In this document: in pieces, positions 36,100 to 48,120 of the stretch
Layout of the letters: each line of letters opens with the position of its first letter
Position numbering within the stretch: position 1 is the first letter of the stretch
NCBI GenBank assembly: GCA_029961685.1
Contig: JARWKL010000010.1
Span: forward strand, 22,852,067 to 22,916,066
DNA: 64,000 bases
Origin: Aristolochia californica
Taxonomy: Eukaryota > Streptophyta > Magnoliopsida > Piperales > Aristolochiaceae
Direction of reading: 5' to 3'
Notes under the pieces: generated by a model
Database searches by the model: none
Seen by the model: only the letters and a program-made list of their open reading frames with translations
What the model was told of the DNA's origin: nothing
Program-made: the position numbers and the translations under genes

Positions 36100-36430
36100 T
36101 TCTGTCACGCCCCATCATCAGGTTTGTAACAACCTATTTCCTAGTGTCTTACAAGTTACAATTAATTTTCAGGTTTGTTACAACCAATTTTATGAGCACA
36201 ATCAATGACTGCATTGTTTGTTGGAGCCAAAAATGCATTAACAAGAGTTATATAAAGCAGGAAAGAGTAGGGGAGACCACCAATTTGCTGGTGTCTTACA
36301 AGTTACAACCAACTTCCAGGTTTGTTACAACCAATTTTATGAGTGCATTGAATGTCTGAATTGTTTGTTACAGTCACAAATACATAAACAAGAGTTATAT
36401 AAAGCAAGAGAGAGTTAGAGCAATGAGAGT
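36100..36430 (+). promoter_or_regulatory. TATA region in tandem duplication, unit B
   Basis: Counterpart of 24531-24850. TATATAAAG occurs at 36249-36257 and 36396-36404, again 147 bases apart. Both TATA words are intact here, unlike the first in unit A. A similar leader and CATTTGTAAGCC follow at about 36590. Confidence 0.45.
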
Positions 36431-36789
36431 AGGGGAAAGAGAATAAAGAGTGTTTTGTCTTTCCTTTCATCTTCTTCTTCTTTTGCATTCTTTAAAGAAA
36501 TTGCAGCAAAGAAGAGGAACAGCATAGATGTTCAAACTTGTGAGCCTCTTTCTTCTAGGAGACTGGATTTCTGTACTGCAATCGATCCATTTGTAAGCCT
36601 TTTTTCATTCATTCATCTATTTAAAATGTGCAATTCTGGTGCGCTCTCCATTGCTATTTGAATCCTCTTTGTTTTTTTTTTATTTAATGGTGCTTTCTTA
36701 AATATTCTCAATTCCATTTAAGTTCGTCTGCTTGCTTATCACACAGGTCAACACTGCTGGAGCTCTGCCAGTACTTGAGATATTGACAA

Positions 36790-37960
36790 GTTGAACAATC
36801 CATTTTTCAAATTGAAATGCTCAACCCAACCGGTCTAGATGCTGAACTGGTTGGGTTGAGCATTCAATTTGACAAACGTGATGGTTCAAAGTAGTAGCTG
36901 GCTGGGTTGAGCATTCAATTTGAAAGGCTTGAGTTCAAATCCTTCGAGTTTGACAAATTTAATCCATTTTGTATTTAATCCATTCCGTGAGATCGGATGA
37001 GTATCTGTCACCGGGACAAAAGAACGGGCGAAACTTCTTAATCTTGTCCAGAGTATGGAGTTGTAGAAGTTGGTAGACAACTTGTACATAATATGCCTTC
37101 TTTAAATTTGTTGTGAACTCCTTGTCAAGCCTATAGCAGTGTTGTAAATCCATAGGGGTTTCCACATGTTTATCCATTGCCTAGACAAAATTGATGTCAT
37201 CACTGTACACTTCAATGGAAGAAAAGAGAGTATGTGGTGAATAATATTTTTTGGTAGCTTGCAGATATTGTCAGTCTTCTCAGTAAAGGTTCTCTTATGC
37301 AGAAAGTCCATTGACTGGTTTTTTGTTTGTTACATACTACTATTTGTGATCTAGAATAACAAAAAAAGTATTGTGTTAATCAATCTATTTTCTGGGCAAA
37401 AACTTGAGTTCAAGTGATCTATAACCCTGGATAGTTCAAATTAAAATTCGAGGTCAAGGGTGACCATCTCCGTAGCTTCATCCAGGGAGGGTGTTGTTGA
37501 AAGTGGGCTTGTTCCAAACTTCACCATTGTACTCAAGACTCTTCAGGTTCCATCTCTTCAGCCGAAAATTAACAATCTTCATTGCTTTCATTTTTTAGGG
37601 ATTTGAGACCTTTGAAAACGTAATGAGGCTTCTTTATACGTCAGGTAAACTCGAGTGAAGGATATCGATGGACAAGAGAACAAACAATCCGGTTTTCTAA
37701 ATTTCTTCATCCATCGAATATCATCAAGTTCAAGCTACTGAACTCCTATTACAGACAATTCAATCCACCTCGAGAGATCAAATGAGTAGCTCTCACAGGG
37801 TTCGAAAAGGAAATGAATATTCTGTTGGTGTTGTTTGTGATACGAAATCAATATTTTGTAACTCTCCAAATTCTCAATAAAATTGTAAAGACACGTTTTC
37901 TGTGTATAGTAATGAATCTTCTCAGGGCTGTACATTTATTCCATAACTTGTTCCCTCAAC
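36790..37960 (-). pseudogene. F-box/FBD/LRR pseudogene, unit B
   Basis: The best preserved F-box in the window is in the open stretch 37311-37102: LPKNIIHHILSFLPLK then SILSRQWINMWK. A frameshift follows, and the protein continues in 37177-36959 with LDKEFTTNLKKA, LDKIKKFRPFF and DRYSSDLTEWIK. About 665 bases holding the LRR part (present in A) are deleted next to this point. A second, partial paralogue lies at 37935-37735 (SYSFDLSRWIELSVIGVQ) and on to about 37380. The gene is non-functional. Confidence 0.78.
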
Positions 37961-39237
37961 AGGATTGTTTGCTACATTGAAGAGATGATTCACTACTTCC
38001 TCTCACCCCCTCAACCTCTTAAGCAAAACGAGAGTTGAGTGAAAATCCGAGAGATAACAAAAAATCAGATTGATTTTGGATCTTCATAGAAACGAAATCG
38101 ATAATGACAAAATCGCAGAACCCAATTGCGGTTTCTGTTTGACTAGTTGGAACCGATTTCGGTTAAACTCAATTAGTTTCGATCTTGACTATGACTCTTT
38201 CCGAAAATCTATCGAGCGAACGTCTTTCTGCTGTTGTAAACCACTACTCATCTAATCATCGTCTCGGCACGCTCAGCTCTGACTCCCACACGTTAGTCTC
38301 TTTTCTCTTTTCTCCTCTATTTATTTTCTGTTTCATCTTTTTTTCCCCGTTCTTCTTCTTTCTTTTCCGTTTCAGTAGTGTTTCTCCTCTCTTCCGTATT
38401 TTCCACTTCAGGGCAGTTTTTCATCTGCGAATGAGGAAGATAAACCAGTGTGCCTTCATTGGATCATGCTGGCGTTTGTTTTTTGTTTCACCTTCTTAAT
38501 GGGTCGCATGCGATAGATCATTAAAATTCAAATTGTTGACTATTTATTAAATTTTATACACTGTTTTTGTTTATTCATAATGGGAGCTTTGTTAATGCCC
38601 AATACTGTTTTTTTTTCTACCATTATGTTGGGATTAAGATTTTGAATTTTGGCAGAATTAATTCAGAATGGAATGGATGAGCAAGGAGGAGAGGATTTCT
38701 CTGTATTCATGATACAAATTGTCACATCATGAACGTATGTTTTATATGTATAATGTATTAGTTGATGCATATTGTATTTACCCATTAATTTTATTTATTA
38801 TTGGTATTTAAGGTTTAGGGTTTAGGGTTACGGCTCAGAATTGGGTTTTTTAAAACATGGCCTTGACCACACAAGGCAAGAAACATGGTTGTGGGAAATG
38901 AAATGAGCAGGGTTGGAATTGACCAAGGTGGGGTTTAGAGGTCATGTTTGGAGTGAGGGTTAGATTTTGGCTGAGAACAAGGTCAAGGAAATAGAAACAC
39001 ATGTGGGTAAGAGTCAATTTTCTACTTTTGGAACTTTTGCAAGCTTGAGTTGGTTTTTGAAAACCTAAATATTGTTTTGAATAAGATGGAGTCGAGGGAA
39101 AGGGAAGGAAGATGAAAGTGGGATTAGATTTCTAACCTCGTTTTTTTTATAAGGTTGGGATTGTTCAATTTCTGGAAAAGAGAAAAGTTCACTAACTTGT
39201 AGTTTGAGTACAATAAGCATCTATTTATGCTAGAAGA
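37961..39237. other. End of unit B and unassigned sequence
   Basis: 38070-38430 and 38750-39107 correspond to unit A 27147-27500 and 27595-27950. 38440-38690 is extra. At 38812-38830 three TTTAGGG-like words sit together. 39108-39237 is outside the duplication. No coding evidence. Confidence 0.4.
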
Positions 39238-41400
39238 TATGATGTAATTGTGGTGGCACTGATGTGATTAGTTTATGTTTCTTGTCTCTTTTTCACTCTT
39301 TTAGGTTGAAGGGCATAATTATATTATTATACTTTTATTCATTTGTTAATAGTGCTTCAAGAGGAGGGTTTGGACACAAGTCCATAATCTCATTCTCCTC
39401 CTGTTTTCTCCCCAACATGCTTTCTCTCCTTTTGTCCATAGCGTAATCCATGGAGTCTTGAAAATAAACATGGTATCGACGCACTGATTTTCATTACTCA
39501 CAGCTATGGTTTTTAGGATTCTAGAAACCCATTATTTTTCGTTGCTCATGTTGCTGCTTCATTTTTCATCGTTGCTGGAATTTCGTTTCGATATTGTTAA
39601 TCATCTCTGTTGTTGTTGTTGAAAACTTCATTTTTTTTATGTTACTCGTTCCAATGCTAGTGGACAAACTGTTGGAACCATGGTTTTCTCCTAATTGGCT
39701 CGTCTTCCTTCCAGCACTGCTCATTTTCTCCTGCTGCCTAGCATTACTATGCCATTACCAATCCTCTCTATTTAGCTTGGATGTTGCCTTTTTTTTTCAT
39801 TGGAGAGACTACCCTATTTCTTCTGCACTACTCGTTGATACGCAGAAAGCATAGGTGTTGATAACAAGGGAGAAATTATTTTTGGAGAAGCTGCTATCTC
39901 AACGGCATAGGCAGTTGTTTTTCTTCTTCTCTTGATCGTTATCTTTTGGAGAAGAAGATGCTCTTCCATTATCTGTCATAGCATTGGTGTCTGATCTCTG
40001 AATCTCGTACCTCCATTGCTCATCCTTTGATCGGTGTCTAAAGAGATGTTTCTGCTCCTCCATTGCTCGGTAGTTGATCACTTCCAACAAATCTTCCGTC
40101 ACTCGATAAATTGATTGTTGGCTTCTGATATCTCTACCAAACTCGTTGAACAAAATTTGTTGTCTTCTTCTGTCAACATCTGTTGATCACTGGAGGCTGG
40201 CTTCTTTGCTCGGTTGGACATTAGCTGGCAAAGCGTGGTTGGTTTTATCAATGCCATCTTCAATATTAATTCTGGAAACTTACTATTCTTCATATGAGAA
40301 CGACCAATTGTGTAGTAATGTTATTCGAGCACTGGCATTTCATATTCCATTCCAAAAATTGCTTCACCAGATAGTCAGGCACTGGTGTGTCATTCTGAAA
40401 ACGTTGTTGCTTCAAAGGAAGATATCTTCGTTCAACAAGACTTGCTGAAATGTTTTTGGATCCGTTTTTGGCTGAAAAATATTGCTCGATTCATCGTATC
40501 TTCTCTTATGAGATCATGTGGAAAATGATATTCCTTCCTGGCTTTGTTGTTCATGCTCAAAATTGATCTTTTGGTATCTTCGGATCTTCGTTATTGATCT
40601 TTCGATTCATTCCATTTTTACTCTGATTGCCGAGAATATATTTGCTCTATTCGGGAAGATATCTAGTTGTTTCCAAAAATATTTGATATTCCTCTATTCG
40701 GAAAGATCACGACAATGTGCCAGTCAGTTTTCTCTCATTTTTTCTTTACGATCTCTCTGACAGCATTGCTTTGTTCGGAAATATTTCTCTCATTTTGAGT
40801 TGGTTATTTCTTGAGTGTCAACTCCGTCGTTGTTACAGGAGACGACAACACCAGACTCTGCCGAGATAATCTAATTAATCTATCGGGTTTGCATACTGAT
40901 TCTGTTCATGGGTTATTTCTTGAATGCCAGCTCTGTTCCTGCTGTCGAAAATGATGAAACCAAACTTGGACCGGGTCAACTCGAACACGAGCCAACCTGA
41001 CTCGATCTACTTGCTCTCTTCTTGTGTTATACTGATCTAGGTTCATATCTTCCTTATTCAAGGATGAACTCACTATGAATTATTTCATGTGTCCTTATTA
41101 CTGTTAAGGACTTCCATTATTTATCGGTTATTTGGGCATTGGCCCATTTCTCTTGCTACTATATTGTCTCTTTGATTGAGACATTCTTATTGAAGAAAAA
41201 CTCCTCAATTGATTGCCTTGGGTTCATTATTTACTGATTGTTGTCGTCATTGGTTATTCTAATGAAGATTTGAATTTCTTACAAAAATAAAACACATAGT
41301 GAACCCAACTTCCACACCCTATCTTCCTCATTACCCATTAGCCTTTGGCACTCTTTTCTCCTATCGTCATTTATTTGACTCTCACTTACCCACTCTCACT
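39238..41400 (+). mobile_element. Non-coding LTR element (LARD-like), copy 2
   Basis: Begins TGCTAGAAGATATGATG (compare TGTTGGAAGATATGATG at 12857). The LTR is about 233 bases, followed by TGGTATCGACGC at 39471, a damaged primer site. The distal body matches copy 1 closely (CTTATTCAAGGATGRACTCA, TGACTCTCACTTACCC). No ORF and no 3' LTR. The shared right end near TTTGACTCTCACTTACCC in both copies suggests a common truncation or element end. Confidence 0.65.
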
Positions 41401-42529
41401 TACCCTTTTGGCCAAACCTTTCAGCATTGATTTGGTTGGTCCTTTTATTTATATGGGTGTTTGAAATCTTTTTGAGACTTTTTATTAGTACCCTTGGGTC
41501 TTGAAAACAATAATATGGCAATTCCTACTTCAATTCAGACTCAAATACATCAAATAAAAAACTAGAGATTATATCAAATAAGAATTATGAAACGCCTAAT
41601 AAGAAAACTCCGACATTAACCAACCTTTTGGCTTTTCTTAACAAAACTTTTCCTATTTAACCCGAAGGTGGCACCCCCCTCCCTTTCTCATGCTTGGCGT
41701 CCAAATGCCAAAAAGGACCCTATTAAACTTTACTTACCCCTAGTAATCTCCTTGCTCATCTTATAATACAAACATTAAGGATTACATTGTATACACTAAT
41801 GCCTTGGAGTAATTTGTATGTCTTTCAAAGAAGCTTCATTGGGAAGTTTTACTTTTATTAGGTGTAAAATAGTATTTTATAATTTTAATTAGGGTATTAC
41901 ATTTTGATGTAAGGGTACGTTGGATATATATGATTAGGAGTTTTTGCTAATAGCTTGTGAGATTTGTTAGTACATATGTACTAGCAATGGGTTGGTTCCC
42001 TTCCCATGGACAAACCATTCTTCCATGTAGAACAATTTTATTTATCCTTTTCATGTTATTATAGGGGACTAATATCACTAACAAATTTAAAATCCCTATT
42101 TATACGTTTACTCCTCTCCTCGCTATATCGAATCCTAGGGGTGGGCACAAGTAGGATTTGTAGAGTTCTTGAAACCCTAAATTTCGATACTAAATCTTGA
42201 CCCTGAAACCCAACCATTCCCCTTTCTCTAAACCTTGTCTCCACTTCATTTCCTTTTCTCTCAACCTCATCCTCATTTCAAGTGAGAAAGAGAAAATATG
42301 ACTATTACGTTACAAGCTCTTGGATTACCATAATTCTAGGAAAAGAGATCAAAATGACAAGGAAAAGAGGAAGGGGAGAGAAAAATAAAAGAGGGTTATG
42401 AAAGAGACTTACAATTACTTCAATCAAAGGGACGATAGATAAAATTAATTAGCAAGATAAAAAGTAGTAACTTAACTAGAAGAAAATTAAAAAGGAAATA
42501 AATTAAACAAACAAAATTCAATGCAGCAA
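41401..42529. other. Unannotated stretch
   Basis: No repeat partner or gene was recognised. 42000-42290 is less AT-rich and could be old genic sequence, but contains no domain. Confidence 0.4.
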
Positions 42530-43590
42530 ACAACCCTATTGAGGGGAGAAGTTATGGAACAAATATTAACCCCAGAGAAGATTCATTATTATACACTGAA
42601 AATGTGTCTTTACAATTTATTTGAGAGTTAGGGGAGTTAAAAAATATTGACTTTGTATGATAAACAACACCAACAAGATCAGCTACCTGTGAGACAATAT
42701 TATTCGTCTGTTCTTTGATCCCAATAAGAGCTACTCATTTAATCTCTTGATGTGGATTGATTTGTCTACAATTGGAGTTGAGGAGCTTGAACTTGATTTG
42801 AGTGGGGTTAAGTAGTTTGAAATTAATGATTATCAGAGGGTGAAGAAATTCAAAAAGCTGGACTGTTTGTTCTCTTGTCCATCAATATCTTCACTCAACT
42901 TAACCTGATGCAAAAAAGGAGCCTCATTACGATTTCAAGGGACTCAAATCTCAAAGTCAAAGGAGTTGGAGAGCTTGTGCTTGATTTGAGTGGAAGTGTA
43001 AGGCACTCCGACATGACAGATGATGATGATATCAGGTGGGGGATGAATAAATGAGGAATGCCAAACTCTTTGTTCTCTTGTCCATCAATATTATCTCTCG
43101 ACTTAACTTGGTGCATAGTCGATCCTCCGCATGATTTCAAAGGTTTCCAAGCCCTAAGAAGTGTTGTTCTCTATGGTATGACCCTTAATGGTGTTCAATT
43201 AGGTGAGATAATTTGACTTGACTTTAAGTTACCGCGACTCCCTGAAGTCATTGAAGAGATTAATAGTGGAATCATGTTTCGATGTCATCACATACTCTTA
43301 TTTCTTGTCCATCAATATCTGCATTCAACTTTACCTGATGCATAAAGGAGCCTCATTACGATTTCAAGGGAGTGAAATCTCTAAAAAGTGAAAGTAGTGA
43401 AGATTGGTCATCTTCGGCCCAAGAGATGAAAATAAGTAAGCCAAACTTGAAGAGTCTTGAGTAGAAGGGTAGATTTTTTGACAAGCCAATTTTCAAAGAC
43501 ATCCCCTCCCTGAATGAAATTACTAAGATGCTCATCCTTGACTTCGATTTCTTCTTTAATCTATCCATGGATGTAAACCACTAGAACTCA
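42530..43590 (+). pseudogene. F-box/FBD/LRR pseudogene, inverted copy
   Basis: Coding strand is plus here. Segments in order: WIDLSTIGVEELELDLSG, a run to LFSCPSISSLNL, then EL-VLDLSGSVRHSDMTDDDD, LFSCPSILSLDLTWC, DFKGFQALRSVVLYG and GVQLGEII. These are leucine-rich FBD-type blocks matching unit A. Two successive copies of the post-F-box/LRR part are present, as in units A and B. Stops after GVK and WGMNK and several frame changes make it non-functional. No clear F-box was seen. Confidence 0.72.
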
Positions 43591-44400
43591 AGTTTTTCAA
43601 ATTGAATGCTCAACCCAGCCAGTTGCTATCTTGAACCATCACATTTGTCAAATTGAATGCTCAACCCAGCCAGTTGCTACCTTGAACCATCACATTTGTC
43701 AAATTGAATGTTCAACCCAACCACTTCAGCATCTAGACCGGTTGGGTTGAGCATTTCAATTTGAAAAATTGGATAGTTGAACTTGTCAATATCTTAGGTA
43801 ATAGTGGAGCTCCAATAAAATTCTTGTCAGGACCCCGTCTTGTTTACCTGTTATAAGCAAGAAAACAAACTTAAATAGAGTTCAGATGATTTAAGAAAGC
43901 ACCATTAAAGAAAAAAAAGCAAAGAGGATTCAAATAGCAATAGTGAGAGCATCAGAATTGCACATTTTAAACAGATGAATGAATGAGAAAAAGGCTTACA
44001 AATGGATCGATTGCAGTACAGTAATCCAATCTCCTAGAAAAAAAGAGGATCACAACTTTGAATAGCTATGTTGTTCCTCTTCTTTGCTGCAATTTCTTTA
44101 CAAAACGCAAAAGAAGAAAAAGATGAAAGGAAAGATAAAACACTCTTGATTCTCTTTCCCTCTACTCTCATTATTCTTATGTCTCTCCTGTTTTATATAA
44201 CTCTTGTTTACGCATTTCTGATGGTAACAAACAATGCAAACCTGACGACAGGGTGTGACAGATGTTGCTATGTTAGCAACCGTTTCAGGATGGAAGCAGA
44301 AAGTGCCATTAGGCAAACAGCCACATGGACGTGTGCTGTTAGAACCGAACTTGACCCATCGGTCCGATCATAATTGAACTGGGTAAGATTAGGTCCGATT
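42530..44400 (-). repeat. Inverted third copy of the F-box region
   Basis: Reverse-complement counterpart of about 24440-27030 (A) and 36040-37960 (B), including the pseudogene, the GAACCATCACATTTGTCAAA area, the leader and the TATA region (TATATAAAA read from 44199 leftward). It has a single TATA block, so the 147-bp doubling in A and B came later or was lost here. An extra tandem repeat of the TTGAATGCTCAACCCAGCC block is present at 43600-43740. Confidence 0.8.
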
Positions 44401-45634
44401 CAATGCTTACAAAAGGTATGTGAAAAAATGCAATTATAGCAGTCAATCAAACTACTGACTTATATCTAATGAGACGATCGAATGCGCTACATCTCCCATT
44501 ACCGTTCGATCACAATTAACTTCATCCAAAGGTTGTTTCTTATTAGAAATATTTTTACAAAATTGCAACAGAATATAAAAGCTAAAGTAAACCCTAACAC
44601 TTGTAACCCTCGTGGCTCTTTCCCTCTCAGAACTACATCACAATTTTACTGCTCTCTTAGTATCACATGATTACATAGCTTAGGCCTAACAAAACCCTTG
44701 TATGGCTTTTTCTATTTCTCTATAAAAATAAATATGACCAATCGCAGTCCGAATGTTTATACAAAGGATTTCTTCTTCTTCTTTTTTTAACTTTTCACTA
44801 TTAAATAGTGTTCATAATTCGCACGAAAGGTTCCCGAGGATTATTAATAATAACCAAGTCTTTAATTTATTTATTTTAATAATTACCTAAAAATATTTTC
44901 TGTAACATTGGAATAAGAATAAATCATCTATGAGATAATAATGTAATTATATAATAAATTATATTTAATAATTGATATTAACTAATTACTTGATCAATAA
45001 CTCAATTAGTTACTTCACAAATCATATTACATTAACATGACTTGATCAATTTATAATGTGCATCAATATGATCATGCAAATTATTATACTCTCACTAATT
45101 AATAATTTAAATCGCGAACCAAATAGTTATATTTAGTTTATAGTTTACTTTTTCTAACTTTGAAAGTATTTCCATCAATATACAAAGAATTTATGTGTAT
45201 CTCACTAATTAATTTCTATTTTCCATTTTAAGAAAATCTATAGAAAAAGTTTTTATCAAAATGATTATATATAAGGATAATTGAAAAAAATTAATAATAT
45301 CAAATAAATTACTTAATTAAAATATATTAATTAATTTTTATATTATGTTAACAAATTAAATTGATTGATCATTTAATTTTTTAATCTAACTTTAATATTT
45401 TAATTAAATATTTTCTTAAAATACAACAAATAAATAATAATAATATTTAATGAAAAATTAAAATTCTAATTTTAATTGTTTTATTTATTCCATTGATAAA
45501 AATCTTATCTCGTTTAACATAAAACCACTATTATACTTAATTAATGACTTACATAGTACTATGGTTGTAGTATGAGGAAATGTTAAATATAACTATATGT
45601 GACAATAGGTGATTAATTATCTGTGATTATATTT
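44401..45634. other. Very AT-rich non-coding stretch
   Basis: 44800-45634 is dominated by TTAATTA/AATTATT words with no ORF. No terminal repeats were found. Confidence 0.5.
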
Positions 45635-46460
45635 TTTTTCTACTTATTCTCGATAAAATTATTCCATCTAGAATAATATCTATTTCTTGATGATTTTTTA
45701 AATTCGCTGAGAATAAGTGAATATTTCTCTATAATGTTTTTGTTTTTCTACTTATTTTCAATGAAATTGTTTTATCGAGAATAGCATATATTTACCAGAA
45801 TTTTTGAATTTTATCAAGAATAAGTAGATATTTCTCAATTAATTTTTGTTGTTAATGTTTCCTACTTATTCTTGGCAAAATTATTTCGTTGAGAAAAAAT
45901 ATATTTCTCAATGATTTTTTATTTCATAGAGAATAGTGGATATTTTTTTTATTTTTTCCTAACTATTTATTAGAGAAATTACTTCTCTGAGATTAGTATA
46001 TATTTCTCAAAGATTTTTAATTTCACCAGTAATAAGTGATTTTTTATTTTCATTTTCCCTTCTTTTTTTGGTGAAATTATTTGATCGAGAATAGCATATA
46101 TTTCTAAGAGATTTTTAAAATTTTCTAATAATTAGTTTATATTTTTGTTTTGTCTTTCTCTAACTTATTCTCGAGGTTTTTTTTTGTCGAGAATAGTATA
46201 TATTTCTCGGTGATTTTTTAATTACTTTGAGAATAAGTGAATATTTTTATTTTTAATTTCCCCTCTTATTCTTGGCGAAATAATTTTTCAAAAATAATAT
46301 ATTTTTTTGTTAATCTTTGAATTTATTTGAGAGTAAGTGAATTATATTTCTTTTTTTTCCTAGCTTATTATTGACAAGATAGTTTCGACTAGAATATCTT
46401 GGTGATTTTTTAATTTCATTGAAAATAATTGGTTCTCTCCATTTAGTGGAATCTTTTTCT
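45635..46460. repeat. Degenerate tandem array, about 100-bp units with internal dyad
   Basis: About eight units starting with variants of CTTATTCTCG at roughly 45643, 45751, 45864, 45961, 46057, 46169, 46263 and 46361. Each contains GAAATTATT, then GAGAATAGTATATATTTCTC, then GATTTTTTAATTTC, then GAGAATAAGTGAATATTT. The start CTTATTCTC and the end GAGAATAAG are inverted, so each unit can fold. Spacing varies from 94 to 113 bases and identity is low, so the array is old. It encodes nothing. Confidence 0.75.
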
Positions 46461-46767
46461 CGACAACATTCAAATTTCATCGAGAAATATATACTTATCT
46501 CAAAAAAAAATCATGGAGAAGAAAAAACATTGAGAAACATTAATTTTCCTATAGCATAAGAAGTTAGAGCAACTCAATTGAAGATGGCTATGAACTACTT
46601 CCGACAAGCACACTCCTGCTTAGGTTGTTTGATTTGAATGTAAGTTGAATTATGTCTAAACTTGTAGCCTTTGCATGAAGTCTTGTTTACTTGAATGGGA
46701 CACAATCATGTTCAAGCTACGGGAGTAAAAAGTATATAATCAGAAAAGAGTAAATGATTTTATATAT
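46461..46767. other. Spacer between array and LTR
   Basis: Contains two further array-like words (CTCGACAACATTC, CATCGAGAAATATATAC) to about 46545, then sequence with no recognised feature. Confidence 0.4.
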
Positions 46768-47243
46768 TGTGTTGGCCCCAAGATCCCTATTAAGATAATA
46801 TTACTAATGATATATGTTAAGTATGAGGCGCATAAAAAAATCCCTTTAAAAAAATTTCTAACAACATATTCGTTTGATCCACCATGGCCCATTTCAATGA
46901 TCCATAGAAAAGGGAAGAAATTTGCTTATACTAGAAAGCGCACTATCAACATCTAGTAGCACCATTTGACTTAAAAGACAAAGGAAGAATCATTTTTTTT
47001 TGGAAACAACCGGTCCAAAAAAGGCAGGATGAATAAAATGAACAAAAGGAGATGACCATGTAGGAAGAAATAAAAATTGAAGTGCCAATACTCAAAGCAG
47101 TCAAACCCATCTATAAAAATCAAGCATAATCAGTGAAAAAAAATGAAAAGACAAAATTAAGGAGTCAAGCATGTGGTGAAATCGAAGCAAGAAGATTTGA
47201 CCCCTATGGAAGGAATCGACCTCATGTCATGATGGAGTAAGCA
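46768..47243 (+). mobile_element. Copia-type LTR, left part (split by chromovirus)
   Basis: Starts TGTTGGCCCCAAGATC and shares AACATATTCGTTTGATCC-like and GGAGTC words with the LTR family at 3720-4368 and 23296. It is interrupted at 47243 by the chromovirus and resumes at 53392. Confidence 0.55.
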
Positions 47244-48120
47244 TGTTACGGTCCCGGGTCATGGATCGAGTAACACGGCGTGGGATTTGTGAATCCAGCA
47301 CTGTTACTAACTTGCTGGACTTGGTAAGGAGGGTTAAAGATCCCTTCTTTGGCTAATTTTCCACCAGTGATCAGTCTCCCTTTTTATGAACTCATTCTAA
47401 TGTTAAAGTTAGAGCTAGAATGGAATAAATTCAGGTGGAGAGATAATGGAAGAATACATGTTCTTGCTCACATAAATCAGGGTTTCGACCCTGATTTTAT
47501 GCAGCTCGTGCTAGGATTTGAAAGCCTAGCTTAGGGGGCAGCCTTGGCTCTCGTTGATGGCTGTTCTTGCTCTGTTTCCATGATGATTCCCCAACAAGAG
47601 GAGTTTCTTTAATCCTTCATGTGGAAGAACCAAACTCTTCCCTTTTTTCTGATCGTCAAGAGGGAATTGAACCCTACTTGTTGTTGACGCTGATGAGGAG
47701 GGAAGACCCTCTCTTTAGCTTTGGGAAAGGGGAAAGAAGTTCCTCATCTTAGTATGGATGATGATGGATGAATTGGGTGAAGATGGATGGCAATGGAGGG
47801 TGAAAGATAAGTTGGATTTTTGGAGTAAACCATAAACTTCATATCAAGAGGTGATCTCAACCTATTTACACTAGGTTATTCTAAAATCTCAAAGCTTACC
47901 TATTTCATTCATTCATTTCCCTTAAATAGATCACATTAGGGTTAGGGTTACAATAATTTCCCATAATTCCCCTACATAGAAAAGTAATTAGAAATAACTC
48001 CTACTTAAAACAATATAAGAAATAAATCCTACTCAAAGTAATATAAGAAATAAATCCTATTGAGTGAGTTGTTGTTGCCTCCTTCTTTGTGGGACTCAGT
48101 GTGCTATTGAGTCCACAACA
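47244..48120 (-). mobile_element. Chromovirus 3' LTR
   Basis: 877 bases, plus-strand TGTTACGGTCCCGGG to GAGTCCACAACA. Pairs with 52503-53391. The pol frame runs eight codons into it before its stop at 48096. Confidence 0.92.

Larger units (their letters stand above)
27951..39107. repeat. Tandem duplication unit B
   Basis: Begins AGCAACCTCTATCCAAAATC, matching 16102 onward, and ends where similarity to 27950 stops (GAGGGAAAGGGA then GGAAGATGAAAG). Private features: solo LTR at 32911-33332, about 350 bases at 31180-31525 absent from A, about 250 bases at 38440-38690 absent from A, and a foldback missing most of one arm. The single-base differences from A are numerous, so the duplication is not recent. 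Confidence 0.9.

Noticed and set aside
38812..38830. TTTAGGG repeats as an interstitial telomere tract
   Set aside because: Only about three imperfect units, and the unit A counterpart has one or two. Too short to be telomeric.
44068..44373. 101-codon open frame in the inverted copy
   Set aside because: Lies in the leader/TATA region of the copied block; not open in units A or B and no domain.
45526..46448. CACTATTATAC on the left and TTTAGTG on the right of the tandem array as CACTA transposon ends
   Set aside because: The terminal repeats agree for only five bases, the flanking triplets (AAC, GAA) differ, and the canonical CACTACAAGAAA end is absent.
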